A stretch of DNA of 64,000 bases from Olavius algarvensis spirochete endosymbiont. Lineage in GTDB: Bacteria; Spirochaetota; Spirochaetia; DSM-2461. The notes beneath the pieces are model-generated. The model made no database searches. It was not told the origin of the DNA and saw only the letters and a list, made by a program, of their open reading frames with translations. Shown one piece after another: positions 1 to 8,136 of this stretch (position 1 is its first letter; each line of letters opens with the position of its first letter). A program made the position numbers and the translations under genes. The DNA lies in assembly GCA_900608495.1 (NCBI GenBank), contig UWYT01000188.1, positions 1-64,000 on the forward strand, given 5' to 3'.

Positions 1-125
1 TAGGTTATATTCTCCTAGGTACTGGGTTGATTTAATATCTCACAGCCCCGCGCGGCTTGCGCAAAGTTTTTTTAGCTGAAAAGCGAAGAACTTGCTTGAC
101 ATATTGAGCGACTTGGAAAAATAAT
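1..125. repeat. Direct repeat, copy 1 (degenerate hairpin)
   Basis: This block is repeated, with small changes, at 162-274. Shared landmarks are the start AGGTTATATYCTCCTAGG, a GC-rich CAGCCCCGCGCGG segment, TTTTAGCTGAAAAGCG, and CTTGCTTGACATATTGAG. In this copy the right arm of the GC hairpin is lost (the sequence runs GCGCAAAG into seven T), and there is a short insertion before it. TTGACA at 96-101 with AATAAT at 120-125 (18 bp apart) could be a promoter. A third fragment of the AGGTTATAT start lies at 141-152. The block resembles a terminator plus promoter that was duplicated. Confidence 0.75.
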
Positions 126-161
126 ATGAGGTGACCTTCCAGGTTATATCCTATTCTATTC

Positions 162-274
162 TAGGTTATATCCTCCTAGGTACTGGGTTGATTTACAGCC
201 CCGCGCGGTTCGCGTGGGGCTGTTTTAGCTGAAAAGCGGGAAACTTGCTTGACATATTGAGCGACTTGGAAATA
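162..274. repeat. Direct repeat, copy 2 (intact hairpin)
   Basis: Second copy of the block at 1-125, ending just before the ribosome-binding site of the lipoprotein gene at 284. It keeps an intact GC hairpin (196-222) followed by four T, and the TTGACA at 249-254. The matching -10 region is poor here (around AATAAG), so whether this copy drives the downstream gene is unclear. Confidence 0.75.
196..226 (+). terminator. GC-rich hairpin with short T tract
   Basis: A ten-base arm at 196-205 pairs with 213-222, with one G-T wobble, around a seven-base loop, and TTTT follows at 223-226. It has the form of an intrinsic terminator for a gene lying left of the window. The equivalent position in the first repeat copy has lost its right arm. 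Confidence 0.6.
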
Positions 275-283
275 AGGTGGAGT

Positions 284-901
284 ATGAAAGCATTGTCGAT
301 GCTGCTGCTCCTGGCATCCTGCGTCTCAAAGCCTCTAGTGTCGACTGGGCCATCATTCGTACTTGAGTCCGCCGATTTGACAATCCGACTAGTTCCTCTT
401 AGTCGCGAAGAACTAAAAGTGCACTACGGAACAAACACCGATAGCATAAGAAATCCATTTATCGACTTTCCCGCCCAGTTTCTAAAAAAACGCATTGTGG
501 TTTTTCAAACCGAGATAAGCACTGTCGAGTCTGAGGTGTTATTTCAGTTAGATAAAATTCACCTGGAGATTGGAGGAACAAAGAATTCCGCCGCCAGTCT
601 CGAACTCCTAATGAATTACTGGAGGGGTTATGCAAGCCAGGAAGAGGCGGTGCTCATGCAGTCCCTGATGCGTAAGACGATGCTGGACAGAAAATTCAAC
701 GTGACCCCCGATAAGCCTGCAAAGGGATATCTGGTGTTCGCCCATTCTTTCCCCAAGGAGGGAGGCGAGGCTGTGATTTCTTTCAATGTCAGCACGCCCG
801 CTGGGGATCATGGTTTATTGGAGCAGGAGATGGAGTTCACTGAAACGGGAACTGAAGCGAAAAATACTGATAGAAGGGGTATATTTGACGAGGATTCCTA
901 G
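284..901 (+). CDS. Hypothetical lipoprotein
   Basis: Not recognised as a named family. The start at 284 is preferred over an in-frame start at 245 because AAGGTGG lies just upstream and the protein then begins with a short lipoprotein signal peptide, MKALSMLLLLASC, with the lipidated Cys at residue 13. The mature part (about 190 residues) is a mix of charged and hydrophobic stretches without clear repeats or membrane segments. It would be anchored to a membrane on the periplasmic or outer face. Its stop codon overlaps the stop of the exporter gene on the other strand, so the two are convergent with no room for a terminator. Confidence 0.75.
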   Translation: MKALSMLLLLASCVSKPLVSTGPSFVLESADLTIRLVPLSREELKVHYGTNTDSIRNPFIDFPAQFLKKRIVVFQTEISTVESEVLFQLDKIHLEIGGTKNSAASLELLMNYWRGYASQEEAVLMQSLMRKTMLDRKFNVTPDKPAKGYLVFAHSFPKEGGEAVISFNVSTPAGDHGLLEQEMEFTETGTEAKNTDRRGIFDEDS

Positions 902-1959
902 TTCTTTTTTTCTCGCTTCCTCCAGTTCCTTCTGAAAGATCGACTCATTCGTCCGGAGCCCATCATTATGGCAATAGGGCGAAGGCTTTCAATGTGCGAA
1001 AGAGATATTTTTAACGTTACCGCCAGAGGGACAGCCAGGAACATCCCGGCAAACCCCCAAATCCATCCCCAAATAATCAGTGAAATCAATATCACCAGGG
1101 GGCTCAAATCCAATTGATGCCCCTGGAGTTGAGGATCGATTAATGAGCCTATCACAATTTGAATTGCCGGCATCGTAATCCACACAGCTATAATTCGATT
1201 CCAGTCCGGATAGAACTGCACAAAGCCCAGAGTCATGGTGATAACCAAAACAAAGAGGCTTCCCAAACTGGGGATGTAGTTTAGCAGGAAGGCCATCAAA
1301 CCCCAAAATTGCGCCAAATCCTGTCCAATAATGCTAAGACTCAACCACACCAGCAGACCGGTAACCGCGCTTAGCATGGTTTTCAAAATGAGATATCGGG
1401 CCACCTGATTCGATGAATCCGAAACAGTCCTGGCGACTTTGACGTTCACATGATGCGGGAAGGCCCGTTTCAGTTTTCGCCATGAGAGAGGCGTCTCAAT
1501 TTGCATGAGTAATATGAAGATGAGCGCCAGTCCCAGGGAAGTTCCGAAGTTGACGAAGGAGTCCGTTGTCTGAATTATGAGATCGAGTAGATTTCGCGTC
1601 CATCCCATTGTGGGGAAAAGCTCCTCGGGAATTTTGAAACGAGCCCATATCTCGCGAAGGATTTGAGAAAAACGAGACTGATAGGTTTCAAAAATGGATA
1701 CAAAATCGTATAGGCTTGAATAGAATATTTTCCCGACCCCGTAGAGTACAATGAACACTACGGACATCACCAGGATAATCCCAATGAACCTTGGAACCTT
1801 CAGTTTTGTGAGTCGATTTACCAGTGGTGTTGACATCAGGGAAACAAGGGCGGCAAAGGCCAGAGGTATGAAGACTCTTTGCAGGAAATGCAGGACCGTA
1901 CCCAGGGCAATCAGAGTGAGAATACCCAGAAAGCTTGTCTGTATATTGCGGGATTCCAT
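898..1959 (-). CDS. AI-2E family transporter (PerM/TqsA-like)
   Basis: A 353-residue integral membrane protein with about seven hydrophobic segments and a basic C-terminus. The spacing of the segments and the late motif LLNYIPSLGSL fit the AI-2E/PerM exporter family, whose members have been linked to autoinducer-2 export, cation/proton exchange or permease-like roles. The substrate cannot be told from sequence. It starts with ATG at 1959, upstream of and divergent from engB, and converges on the lipoprotein at 284-901 with overlapping stop codons. Confidence 0.85.
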   Translation of the reverse strand: MESRNIQTSFLGILTLIALGTVLHFLQRVFIPLAFAALVSLMSTPLVNRLTKLKVPRFIGIILVMSVVFIVLYGVGKIFYSSLYDFVSIFETYQSRFSQILREIWARFKIPEELFPTMGWTRNLLDLIIQTTDSFVNFGTSLGLALIFILLMQIETPLSWRKLKRAFPHHVNVKVARTVSDSSNQVARYLILKTMLSAVTGLLVWLSLSIIGQDLAQFWGLMAFLLNYIPSLGSLFVLVITMTLGFVQFYPDWNRIIAVWITMPAIQIVIGSLIDPQLQGHQLDLSPLVILISLIIWGWIWGFAGMFLAVPLAVTLKISLSHIESLRPIAIMMGSGRMSRSFRRNWRKREKKN

Positions 1960-2043
1960 ACCTGTATTCTACAGCAAATTATGTGGGGGATATAGTTGCC
2001 TCAGGGCGACTTAACTGCATGAATAGATTAGGATACTCGTAAG

Positions 2044-2667
2044 ATGTCGGCTAGCGCTCAGTTCTTGTGCTCATATTCAAGCTACGCGTCCCTGCCATTC
2101 GATGACGGCCTCGAAGTGGCCTTTGCCGGCCGGTCGAATGCGGGTAAATCCTCGGTTCTCAATGCTCTATGTGGCCGCAAAGCTCTCGCCAGGATATCCT
2201 CCGCTCCCGGCAAAACCAGGCATATCAATATTTTTGGAGTTGATAGACAAAGAAAACTGGTAGACTTACCTGGTTACGGATATGCGAAGGCGAGCGAGAG
2301 TGAGCAGCGGCGATGGAGAAGAGAAATCACCCGCTATGTTACAGAGCGGAAGTGCCTTCTGGGACTGGTTATTGTAATGGATGTCCGTCGTCCATTGAGG
2401 GAAACCGACAGGACAATGCTGGCTCTCTGCCGCGCTTCAAAACGAAGGGTGCACGTTTTGCTGAATAAGTCCGACAAACTCAATCCCAGCCAGCGATATG
2501 CGAGTCTGGAGAAGGCGAGAGAAAACCTCAGCTCCCTATATCCCGACGCCAGTTGCAATTACTTCTCGGCTCTCAAGAGAGAGGGCCTGGCGGAACTGCA
2601 GAGAGTGCTAAGTGCCTGGTTCAAAGTAAACAGTTCGGATTTCCGGGCTCTTCCGCCTCTTAAGTAA
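2044..2667 (+). CDS. engB: Ribosome-biogenesis GTPase EngB (YihA/YsxC)
   Basis: A 207-residue small GTPase that acts in assembly of the large ribosomal subunit. G1 is GRSNAGKS at residues 29-36, G3 is DLPGYG near 74-79, and G4 is NKSD near 140. The Ser-Asn-Ala form of the P-loop is typical of this family, and the length matches. It is the first gene of a tight run with aroK and aroC; aroK starts 18 bases after its stop. The pairing with shikimate genes is local and does not imply a shared function. Confidence 0.95.
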   Translation: MSASAQFLCSYSSYASLPFDDGLEVAFAGRSNAGKSSVLNALCGRKALARISSAPGKTRHINIFGVDRQRKLVDLPGYGYAKASESEQRRWRREITRYVTERKCLLGLVIVMDVRRPLRETDRTMLALCRASKRRVHVLLNKSDKLNPSQRYASLEKARENLSSLYPDASCNYFSALKREGLAELQRVLSAWFKVNSSDFRALPPLK

Positions 2668-2685
2668 AAATTCTATCATGGCCCC

Positions 2686-3237
2686 ATGAGGATGATTCTC
2701 ATGGGAGGGATAAAACACTGTGGGAAAACAACTTTGGGAAGTATCATCGCAGCCAGGCTCAATTACGATTTTTTCGATCTCGATGAGCTTATAATGAAGG
2801 AGGGAATGGGCGTATGGGGCTCAGTTCGGGAAGCTATGCAAAATCTCGGTGGAGATGGATTTAGGAAGTTGGAAACAATGGCAATTGCGTTCTTCATCGA
2901 AGGAATCATTCCCGGCCTATTTGGGAGTGGAGTGGTTCTTTCCCTTGGCGGAGGCTTCATAGAGAATACAGAGGCAATGGCATACCTTGGCGATAGGGGA
3001 ACGAGGATATATCTTCTGGCCGCTCGTGAATTGCTTTACCGGCGCATCGAGTTGTCGGGAAAACCCGCTTTCCTGTCGGAGGAAAACCCCTACGAAGATT
3101 TTATTGAGCTCTATGCTCGGCGAGATAGCCTATACAGGAAGTTTGCGGATTTGATACATGAAGTGGATGAATCGCCCGCAGAGCTTAACGCGCAACGATT
3201 GCTGCTTGCATTGGAGGGGCATTATGCCGGGAAATAG
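2686..3237 (+). CDS. aroK: Shikimate kinase
   Basis: Phosphorylates shikimate at O3 using ATP, in the chorismate pathway. The P-loop runs GIKHCGKT at residues 8-15, followed by the DLDELI segment that contacts shikimate. A triple-Gly LGGGF motif lies near residue 87, and a lid-region sequence GKPAFL stands where other shikimate kinases have RPLL. Length is usual for the family (183 residues). The 3' end overlaps the start of aroC by 14 bases, which suggests translational coupling. A second in-frame ATG two codons downstream is also possible as start. Confidence 0.88.
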   Translation: MRMILMGGIKHCGKTTLGSIIAARLNYDFFDLDELIMKEGMGVWGSVREAMQNLGGDGFRKLETMAIAFFIEGIIPGLFGSGVVLSLGGGFIENTEAMAYLGDRGTRIYLLAARELLYRRIELSGKPAFLSEENPYEDFIELYARRDSLYRKFADLIHEVDESPAELNAQRLLLALEGHYAGK

Positions 3238-4300
3238 CCTTGGCCATTATCTTGTAATAAGTACTTTCGGCGAATCTCACGGTGTTGGCATCGGCGTTAC
3301 GGTGGATGGACTTCCTCCAGGGCTGGAAATAAGTGAAAAAACTGTTCAAAAACAATTGGACCGCCGCAGGCCCGGACAGTCGGATATCACAACGCCGAGG
3401 AAGGAAGCTGACGAGGTAAGAATACTCTCCGGTGTTTTTGAGGGTAAGACCACCGGAACACCGCTGGCCATGCTGCTTCATAACAGTGATGCACGTTCGT
3501 CGGACTACGACAAAATTGTGAAAAAATTTCGCCCCGGTCATGCGGATTATACTTATTTCAAGAGATATGGTTTTAGAGACTGGCGCGGTAGCGGCAGGGC
3601 GTCCGGACGCGAAACCGCGGCTCGAGTAGCTGCCGGCGCTGTCGCACGGCGATGGCTGAGTGAACAAGGAGTCTCGATTTTAGGCTTTGTGAAAAGCGCT
3701 GCCGGCATTGATTGCGAGATATTTGACATGGATTATATCGAAAAAAACCCCATGAGGGCCCCCGATTATATCGCGGCCCAGAAAATGGAAGCAAGAATTA
3801 GGGAGCTAATTGAAATTGGCGACAGCGCCGGCGGTGTAATAGAATGCCGCATCAACGGTGTACCGCCTGGTTTGGGGAATCCCGTCTTCGATAAGCTGGA
3901 AGCCAATCTGGGCAAGGCCATACTTTCGATTGGCGCGGTGCGCGGTTTCGAAATTGGCGTTGGATTTCGCGCCGCCAATATGAGGGGCAGTGAGCACAAC
4001 GATCAGATGGATTCCAACGGATTTAGAAGCAACAACGCCGGTGGAATAATTGGCGGCATAAGCACTGGTCAGGAAATAGTTTTTCGAGCCGCCGTTAAGC
4101 CCGCAAGCTCAATCAGCCTTCCTCAAACAACCAGGGATATGGACGGCGAAACCGTCGATATAAACATTGAAGGCCGCCATGATCCAACCATTTGTCCCAG
4201 AATAGTTCCGGTTATTGAAGCCATGGCAGCCATCACCCTTATGGATCAATGGCTGGGATACCGCGCTCTTCGCGGGCTGGACCCGCCAAAGCATCTCTGA
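3224..4300 (+). CDS. aroC: Chorismate synthase
   Basis: Converts 5-enolpyruvylshikimate-3-phosphate to chorismate with reduced FMN as cofactor. The family signatures are present: FGESHG near residues 15-20, RGSGRASGRETAARVAAGA near 121-139, and GDSAGG near 200. The start at 3224 is chosen because TTGGAGGGGC precedes it and the protein then begins MPGNSLGHYLVIS as in other AroC proteins. An upstream in-frame start at 3158 would add 22 unrelated residues inside aroK. Length is 358 residues, normal for the family. Last gene of the engB-aroK-aroC run. Confidence 0.95.
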   Translation: MPGNSLGHYLVISTFGESHGVGIGVTVDGLPPGLEISEKTVQKQLDRRRPGQSDITTPRKEADEVRILSGVFEGKTTGTPLAMLLHNSDARSSDYDKIVKKFRPGHADYTYFKRYGFRDWRGSGRASGRETAARVAAGAVARRWLSEQGVSILGFVKSAAGIDCEIFDMDYIEKNPMRAPDYIAAQKMEARIRELIEIGDSAGGVIECRINGVPPGLGNPVFDKLEANLGKAILSIGAVRGFEIGVGFRAANMRGSEHNDQMDSNGFRSNNAGGIIGGISTGQEIVFRAAVKPASSISLPQTTRDMDGETVDINIEGRHDPTICPRIVPVIEAMAAITLMDQWLGYRALRGLDPPKHL

Positions 4301-4360
4301 AGGAGATTTTCGGGATTTTGCGGCAAGGAGTAAGGATCGCCTGGGCGACCCCCCACATGC

Positions 4361-4531
4361 CTAAGCCGACTCTTCCATTTCCGAAAATTCAGATTTTTCC
4401 GCGCCACAAAGAGGACAAACCCAATCTTCCGGCAAATCTTCAAAAGCGGTTCCGGCGGGGACCTCGTTATCTTCATCGCCTTCGGCTGGATCGTAGATAT
4501 AGCCACAAACATCACATACGTACTTTTTCAT
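4361..4531 (-). CDS. Rubredoxin
   Basis: A 56-residue electron carrier with one Fe(Cys)4 centre. It begins [19 protein letters not shown] and carries the second Cys pair in DWVCPLCG, giving the classical CxxCG...CPxCG pattern. GAGGTG sits six bases before the ATG. It is the last gene of the rubrerythrin-desulfoferrodoxin-ferritin-rubredoxin cluster and probably passes electrons from NAD(P)H:rubredoxin reductases to superoxide reductase and rubrerythrin. No terminator was identified between it and the convergent aroC. Confidence 0.95.
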   Translation of the reverse strand: MKKYVCDVCGYIYDPAEGDEDNEVPAGTAFEDLPEDWVCPLCGAEKSEFSEMEESA

Positions 4532-4568
4532 AAATCACCTCTGTTAGTGCTTACTGGAGCTAAGTATT

Positions 4569-5063
4569 CTACTCCCTTCTTCTGGAAGCTTCCTTATCCA
4601 ATTGATATAGTCCCATTTCATAACCACCCACCATTTTCAGCTTGTCGATCATGCTTTGTGCGGACGTTTCCTCTTCAATTTGTTCTGTGACATACCAACT
4701 GAGAAAAATTTCCGTGGCGATATCATCTTCCTTGCGGGATTTGCGAACTAAATCGTGAATGCACTTGGTAATATACTTCTCGTGCGCTAAAGCAGCCATG
4801 AACGCCTCTAGCGGAGTTTCCCAAGCAGCCTGGGGCTCAGACAGCGCGGCGTAAAAAACACGCTCATCGTTTTCATCGAGATAGTGATGAATTTTTTGAG
4901 CATGAGTACGCTCCTCAGTGGCTTGCGCGGTCATCCAGTTTGCAAGGCCTGGGAGATTTTTCGAATAGAAATCGGCAGCCATGGATTCATATAGATATGC
5001 CGAGCCCAACTCCTCATTGAACTGCTTATTCAAGGCCTCTGCCATTGATTTTGAAATTGCCAT
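4569..5063 (-). CDS. ftnA: Bacterial non-haem ferritin
   Basis: Stores iron as a ferric core inside a 24-subunit shell and oxidises Fe(II). The 164-residue protein has ferroxidase-type ligands: Glu at 17-18, and EERTH at 50-54 giving Glu and His. A late QIEEETSAQ segment fits helix D. Length is normal. It starts just before the stop of the desulfoferrodoxin gene, so the two are adjacent in one transcript. Removing free iron alongside superoxide and peroxide detoxification would limit Fenton chemistry. Confidence 0.93.
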   Translation of the reverse strand: MAISKSMAEALNKQFNEELGSAYLYESMAADFYSKNLPGLANWMTAQATEERTHAQKIHHYLDENDERVFYAALSEPQAAWETPLEAFMAALAHEKYITKCIHDLVRKSRKEDDIATEIFLSWYVTEQIEEETSAQSMIDKLKMVGGYEMGLYQLDKEASRRRE

Positions 5064-5450
5064 TTATTCTCCTCTCCACAGGCCATGGATGTTGCAGTAT
5101 TCGCGGGCCGCTACTTTTTTGGGGTTTTCGATCGAGCAGGAGAAATATGCCTTTGGTTCATCGCTGCTTCCTAACTCCCGAAGCATTCTCTGGCCGTCTA
5201 CCACTAGCTCAATCCACTGAATCCAGTGATTCTCCAGCATGGGATGAGGAATACTGCCCACCTTAACTTCGAAGCCACCGTCTATCTTTTTTATAATTGG
5301 AACATGCTTTTCCTTCGATGAATCTGCCGTCTGCTCCGGCATGTGAATCATATTTTTTCCACAGCAGAGCAAATCTTCGCTGCCAGCATCCATCAGCATC
5401 ACGATGCAGGCACAATCCTCACATTTATATACCTCGTATTTTTTGGCCAT
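5064..5450 (-). CDS. dfx: Desulfoferrodoxin (superoxide reductase)
   Basis: Reduces superoxide to hydrogen peroxide without forming O2. The 128-residue protein is the two-iron class: centre I ligands Cys10, Cys13, Cys29 and Cys30 form the desulforedoxin-like N-terminal domain. Centre II ligands His49, His69, His75, Cys119 and His122 form the catalytic domain, with the Glu47-Lys48 pair next to His49. ATG at 5450 is preferred over a GTG six bases upstream because AAGGAG then sits five bases before the start. It lies between rubrerythrin and ferritin in one operon; its peroxide product would be a rubrerythrin substrate. Confidence 0.96.
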   Translation of the reverse strand: MAKKYEVYKCEDCACIVMLMDAGSEDLLCCGKNMIHMPEQTADSSKEKHVPIIKKIDGGFEVKVGSIPHPMLENHWIQWIELVVDGQRMLRELGSSDEPKAYFSCSIENPKKVAAREYCNIHGLWRGE

Positions 5451-5553
5451 ATACACTCCTTAGATTAAATTTCATTTCATAGAATAGTTGGCGAAGCCTA
5501 ACAAATCAAGACCGTCTGGCCTAGTGGACATGTTCGATATCCATACGGATATT

Positions 5554-6135
5554 CTACCAGTTTTCTCCAAGTATTTCAAAATATGCCCGAGGATGCGCAC
5601 ATGCGGGACATTTTGCAGGTGGTTCCAAGCCCTCATAGAGGTAGCCACAGTTGATGCAGCGCCAAACAACTTTCGTATTCCTTTTGAAAACCATCCCGGT
5701 ATCCACATTCTTCTTCAATGCGAGATATCTTTTTTCGTGTTGTTTCTCCGCAACAGCGATGGCTTCGAAAATATAGGCGATTTCACTAAATCCCTCTTCC
5801 CGGGCGATTTGTGCAAATCCGGGATACATGGTGGTCCATTCGTAATTCTCTCCATTGGCACCACTCTGCAAATTTTCGCTCGTGGAACCGATTACGCCAA
5901 AGGGGAATTCGGCGTCAGCATTAATAAACGAAGACCCTCCACTCATATACCGAAAAATGCGTTTCCCATGTTCTCTTTCCTGATTTGAGGTTTCTTCAAA
6001 AATCAGGGCAATTTGAATTAAACCCTCTTCTCGGGCCTTCCCGGCCGCGTATGTGTATCGATTACGAGCCTGCGATTCGCCAGCAAATGCAGTCATCAAA
6101 TTTTTCTGTGTCTTAGTACCTTCAAGTCCTTTCAT
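5554..6135 (-). CDS. rbr: Rubrerythrin
   Basis: An NADH-linked peroxidase of anaerobes. The N-terminal part is a four-helix di-iron domain with ExxH motifs EREH (residues 53-56) and EKQH in the second half, plus Glu20. The C-terminal part is a rubredoxin domain with CINCG and CPAC. The ATG at 6135 is favoured over a GTG nine bases upstream because AAGGGG is eight bases away. This is the first gene of the oxygen-defence operon and follows a strong promoter at 6185-6213. About 100 bases separate it from desulfoferrodoxin. Confidence 0.95.
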   Translation of the reverse strand: MKGLEGTKTQKNLMTAFAGESQARNRYTYAAGKAREEGLIQIALIFEETSNQEREHGKRIFRYMSGGSSFINADAEFPFGVIGSTSENLQSGANGENYEWTTMYPGFAQIAREEGFSEIAYIFEAIAVAEKQHEKRYLALKKNVDTGMVFKRNTKVVWRCINCGYLYEGLEPPAKCPACAHPRAYFEILGENW

Positions 6136-6184
6136 GCTATTCACCCCTTGTATCGAAGTTTATCTGGAGGTAACCCCCCCGTAT

Positions 6185-6213
6185 ATTATAAGGGGGGCCC
6201 CAAGATTTTTCAA
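6185..6213 (-). promoter_or_regulatory. Promoter of the rubrerythrin operon
   Basis: On the minus strand TTGAAA (6208-6213) and TATAAT (6185-6190) are separated by exactly 17 bases, a near-consensus housekeeping promoter about 50 bases before the rbr start. The -10 box is enclosed by runs of six C (6175-6180) and six G (6192-6197), which form an inverted repeat with the AT-rich -10 in the middle. That clamp could be an operator or could resist opening of the promoter. Confidence 0.75.
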
Positions 6214-6376
6214 GGGAAGTTTGCAAGTAAACACTGATAATACAAAGAATTAGTTTCCCTTCACTAACTTAAGAGGGTTTGTTTTAGTTAGATGCCTTTA
6301 GTATACGTAGTTGTCTTTAAGTAGTTGTAAGACGGTCAATCCGCCAAGATTGCAAATCTAGAGCTCAATAAGGGAG

Positions 6377-8119
6377 CTATTTCTGATATAAGGGCCTTGG
6401 CTGATATCTGGTGTGCAGCAAATCGTAGCTTCTGCGCGATAGCGGCTCGCCCAGGAAATCCTTGTAAATTCGTATGATGTCAGGATTTTGATGAGAGCAA
6501 CGCACCACGCTTTTTTCATCATCACTATAAATCCCCGTGATTCGTTTCTGACGTACTTCCTCATCCGTGTTGTAAGGCTGACCACCGCCGCCGATGCAAC
6601 CACCCTTGCACGCCATCACTTCGATGAAGTGATATGGGGATTCTCGGCCTTCCATGCGGGCCAGGCGAACCTCGGACATTATTTGACGAACTTTGGACAT
6701 GCCATGGGCAACGGCGACTTTCAGTTTTGCATCGCCAAGGAGTATTTCGCCCACTCGAACGCCTTCCATTCCTCGTACTGCCTGAATGTTGACGTTATCA
6801 AGATTTTTACCTGTTATCAGATGGTGAGCCGTCCTGAGAGCGGCTTCCATTACACCTCCCGTAACGCCGAAAATAGTGCCGGCGCCTGAGTAGTCCCCGA
6901 TGGGACTGTCGACAATCCCATCCTTGATGTTCAGGAAGTCGATACCGGCGCGCTTTATAAGTCTGGCAAGTTCGCGGGTTGTAAGCACCAGGTCGACATC
7001 GTTGTAACCGGAAGCATGCATGTTGTCATCGCGGTTTATCTCATATTTCTTCGTGGTGCAGGGCATGATTGCAACCGAGTAGATATTCTTGGGGGCTAGC
7101 TTAACCCTCTTGGCGTAATATGTTTTTGTGACCGCGCCTTGCATCATCATAGGGCTCTTCGCCGTAGAGAAATGTGGAATCATATCGTCGAAATACTTTT
7201 CCATATAATCGGTCCAGGCAGGGCAACAGGAAGTTATCTGCGGTAGATTGTCACCCCTGGTAAGCCGATTAACGAATTCCAAACTCTCTTCCATTATTGT
7301 TAAATCGGCTGCAAAATTAGTATTGAACACAGCATCGGCGCCAAGCATCCGAAGAGCTGTATAGATTTGCTGAGACATGAGGGTGCCTGGTTCCAGGCCA
7401 AAGGCTTCGCCGATAGCCACTCGAATGGCCGGTGCCACCTGAACTGCTACATGCTTTGTCTCATCGCGGACGGCCGACAGGAACTTGTCGGTTTCATCCT
7501 TCTCATAGATGGCACCTACAGGGCAGTGAGCCGAACACTGACCACACTTTATGCATGGGCTTTCGTTTAGCAGAACACCGCCTGCAGGTTGGATTACCGT
7601 ATCATATCCACGGTTGATAAACTCCAGTGCCCAAACATCCTGCAATTGCTGACACACCAGAGCGCATCTCCCGCAATTGATACACTTGCGAGGATCCAGT
7701 ACGATCGATGGGGTGGAATCATCCTTGGGAAGGTCTTTCAATTGCCTGGTAAACGGCGCTTCGCGTATACAGAAATCCTCGGAAATATCCTGGAATTCGC
7801 ATGAGCCATTGCGAGCGCAGATGAGGCACTCATTTGGGTGATTGGACTGCATCAGCTCAATTACCGTTTTTCTCACTTCCATTAGTTCAGGGTCGTGAGT
7901 TATGTAATTCTGACCTTCCACGACCGCAGTAGTACAAGAGCGCACCATTTTTGGCGAGTTTTCCACTTTGACAACACAGAGTCCACAAGCGGCCCAGGGC
8001 TCTATATCCGGATGATAACAAAGGGTAGGGATATTAATCTGGAGGGATTTCGCCGCCTTGAGAATGGTGGTTCCGGGCTCAGCTTCGTGAGGTTGACCGT
8101 TTATTTTGAACTTTAACAT
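6377..8119 (-). CDS. hydA: [FeFe] hydrogenase catalytic subunit (bifurcating type)
   Basis: Reduces protons to H2 in the cytoplasm; with HydB and HydC it would take electrons from NADH and reduced ferredoxin together. The 580-residue protein has an N-terminal [2Fe-2S] domain (Cys34, 45, 48, 62), then a His-Cys cluster site (His94, Cys98, 101, 107), and two [4Fe-4S] sites (Cys146-156 and 189-199). The H-cluster motifs are TSCCPAW (297-302), MPCTTKK (352-358) and EVMACKGGCIGGG (500-512). All H-cluster cysteines are present. Last gene of hydCBA. The maturases HydE, HydF and HydG are not in this window. Confidence 0.95.
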   Translation of the reverse strand: MLKFKINGQPHEAEPGTTILKAAKSLQINIPTLCYHPDIEPWAACGLCVVKVENSPKMVRSCTTAVVEGQNYITHDPELMEVRKTVIELMQSNHPNECLICARNGSCEFQDISEDFCIREAPFTRQLKDLPKDDSTPSIVLDPRKCINCGRCALVCQQLQDVWALEFINRGYDTVIQPAGGVLLNESPCIKCGQCSAHCPVGAIYEKDETDKFLSAVRDETKHVAVQVAPAIRVAIGEAFGLEPGTLMSQQIYTALRMLGADAVFNTNFAADLTIMEESLEFVNRLTRGDNLPQITSCCPAWTDYMEKYFDDMIPHFSTAKSPMMMQGAVTKTYYAKRVKLAPKNIYSVAIMPCTTKKYEINRDDNMHASGYNDVDLVLTTRELARLIKRAGIDFLNIKDGIVDSPIGDYSGAGTIFGVTGGVMEAALRTAHHLITGKNLDNVNIQAVRGMEGVRVGEILLGDAKLKVAVAHGMSKVRQIMSEVRLARMEGRESPYHFIEVMACKGGCIGGGGQPYNTDEEVRQKRITGIYSDDEKSVVRCSHQNPDIIRIYKDFLGEPLSRRSYDLLHTRYQPRPLYQK

Positions 8120-8136
8120 ATTGCCTCTCTCCTGAA

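Noticed and set aside
3185-3667. 160-codon minus-strand frame opposite aroC
   Set aside because: Shadow frame; the coding strand is fixed by chorismate synthase signatures.
5488-5988. 166-codon plus-strand frame opposite rubrerythrin
   Set aside because: It is the shadow of a well-supported gene on the other strand, with no ribosome site and no recognisable product.
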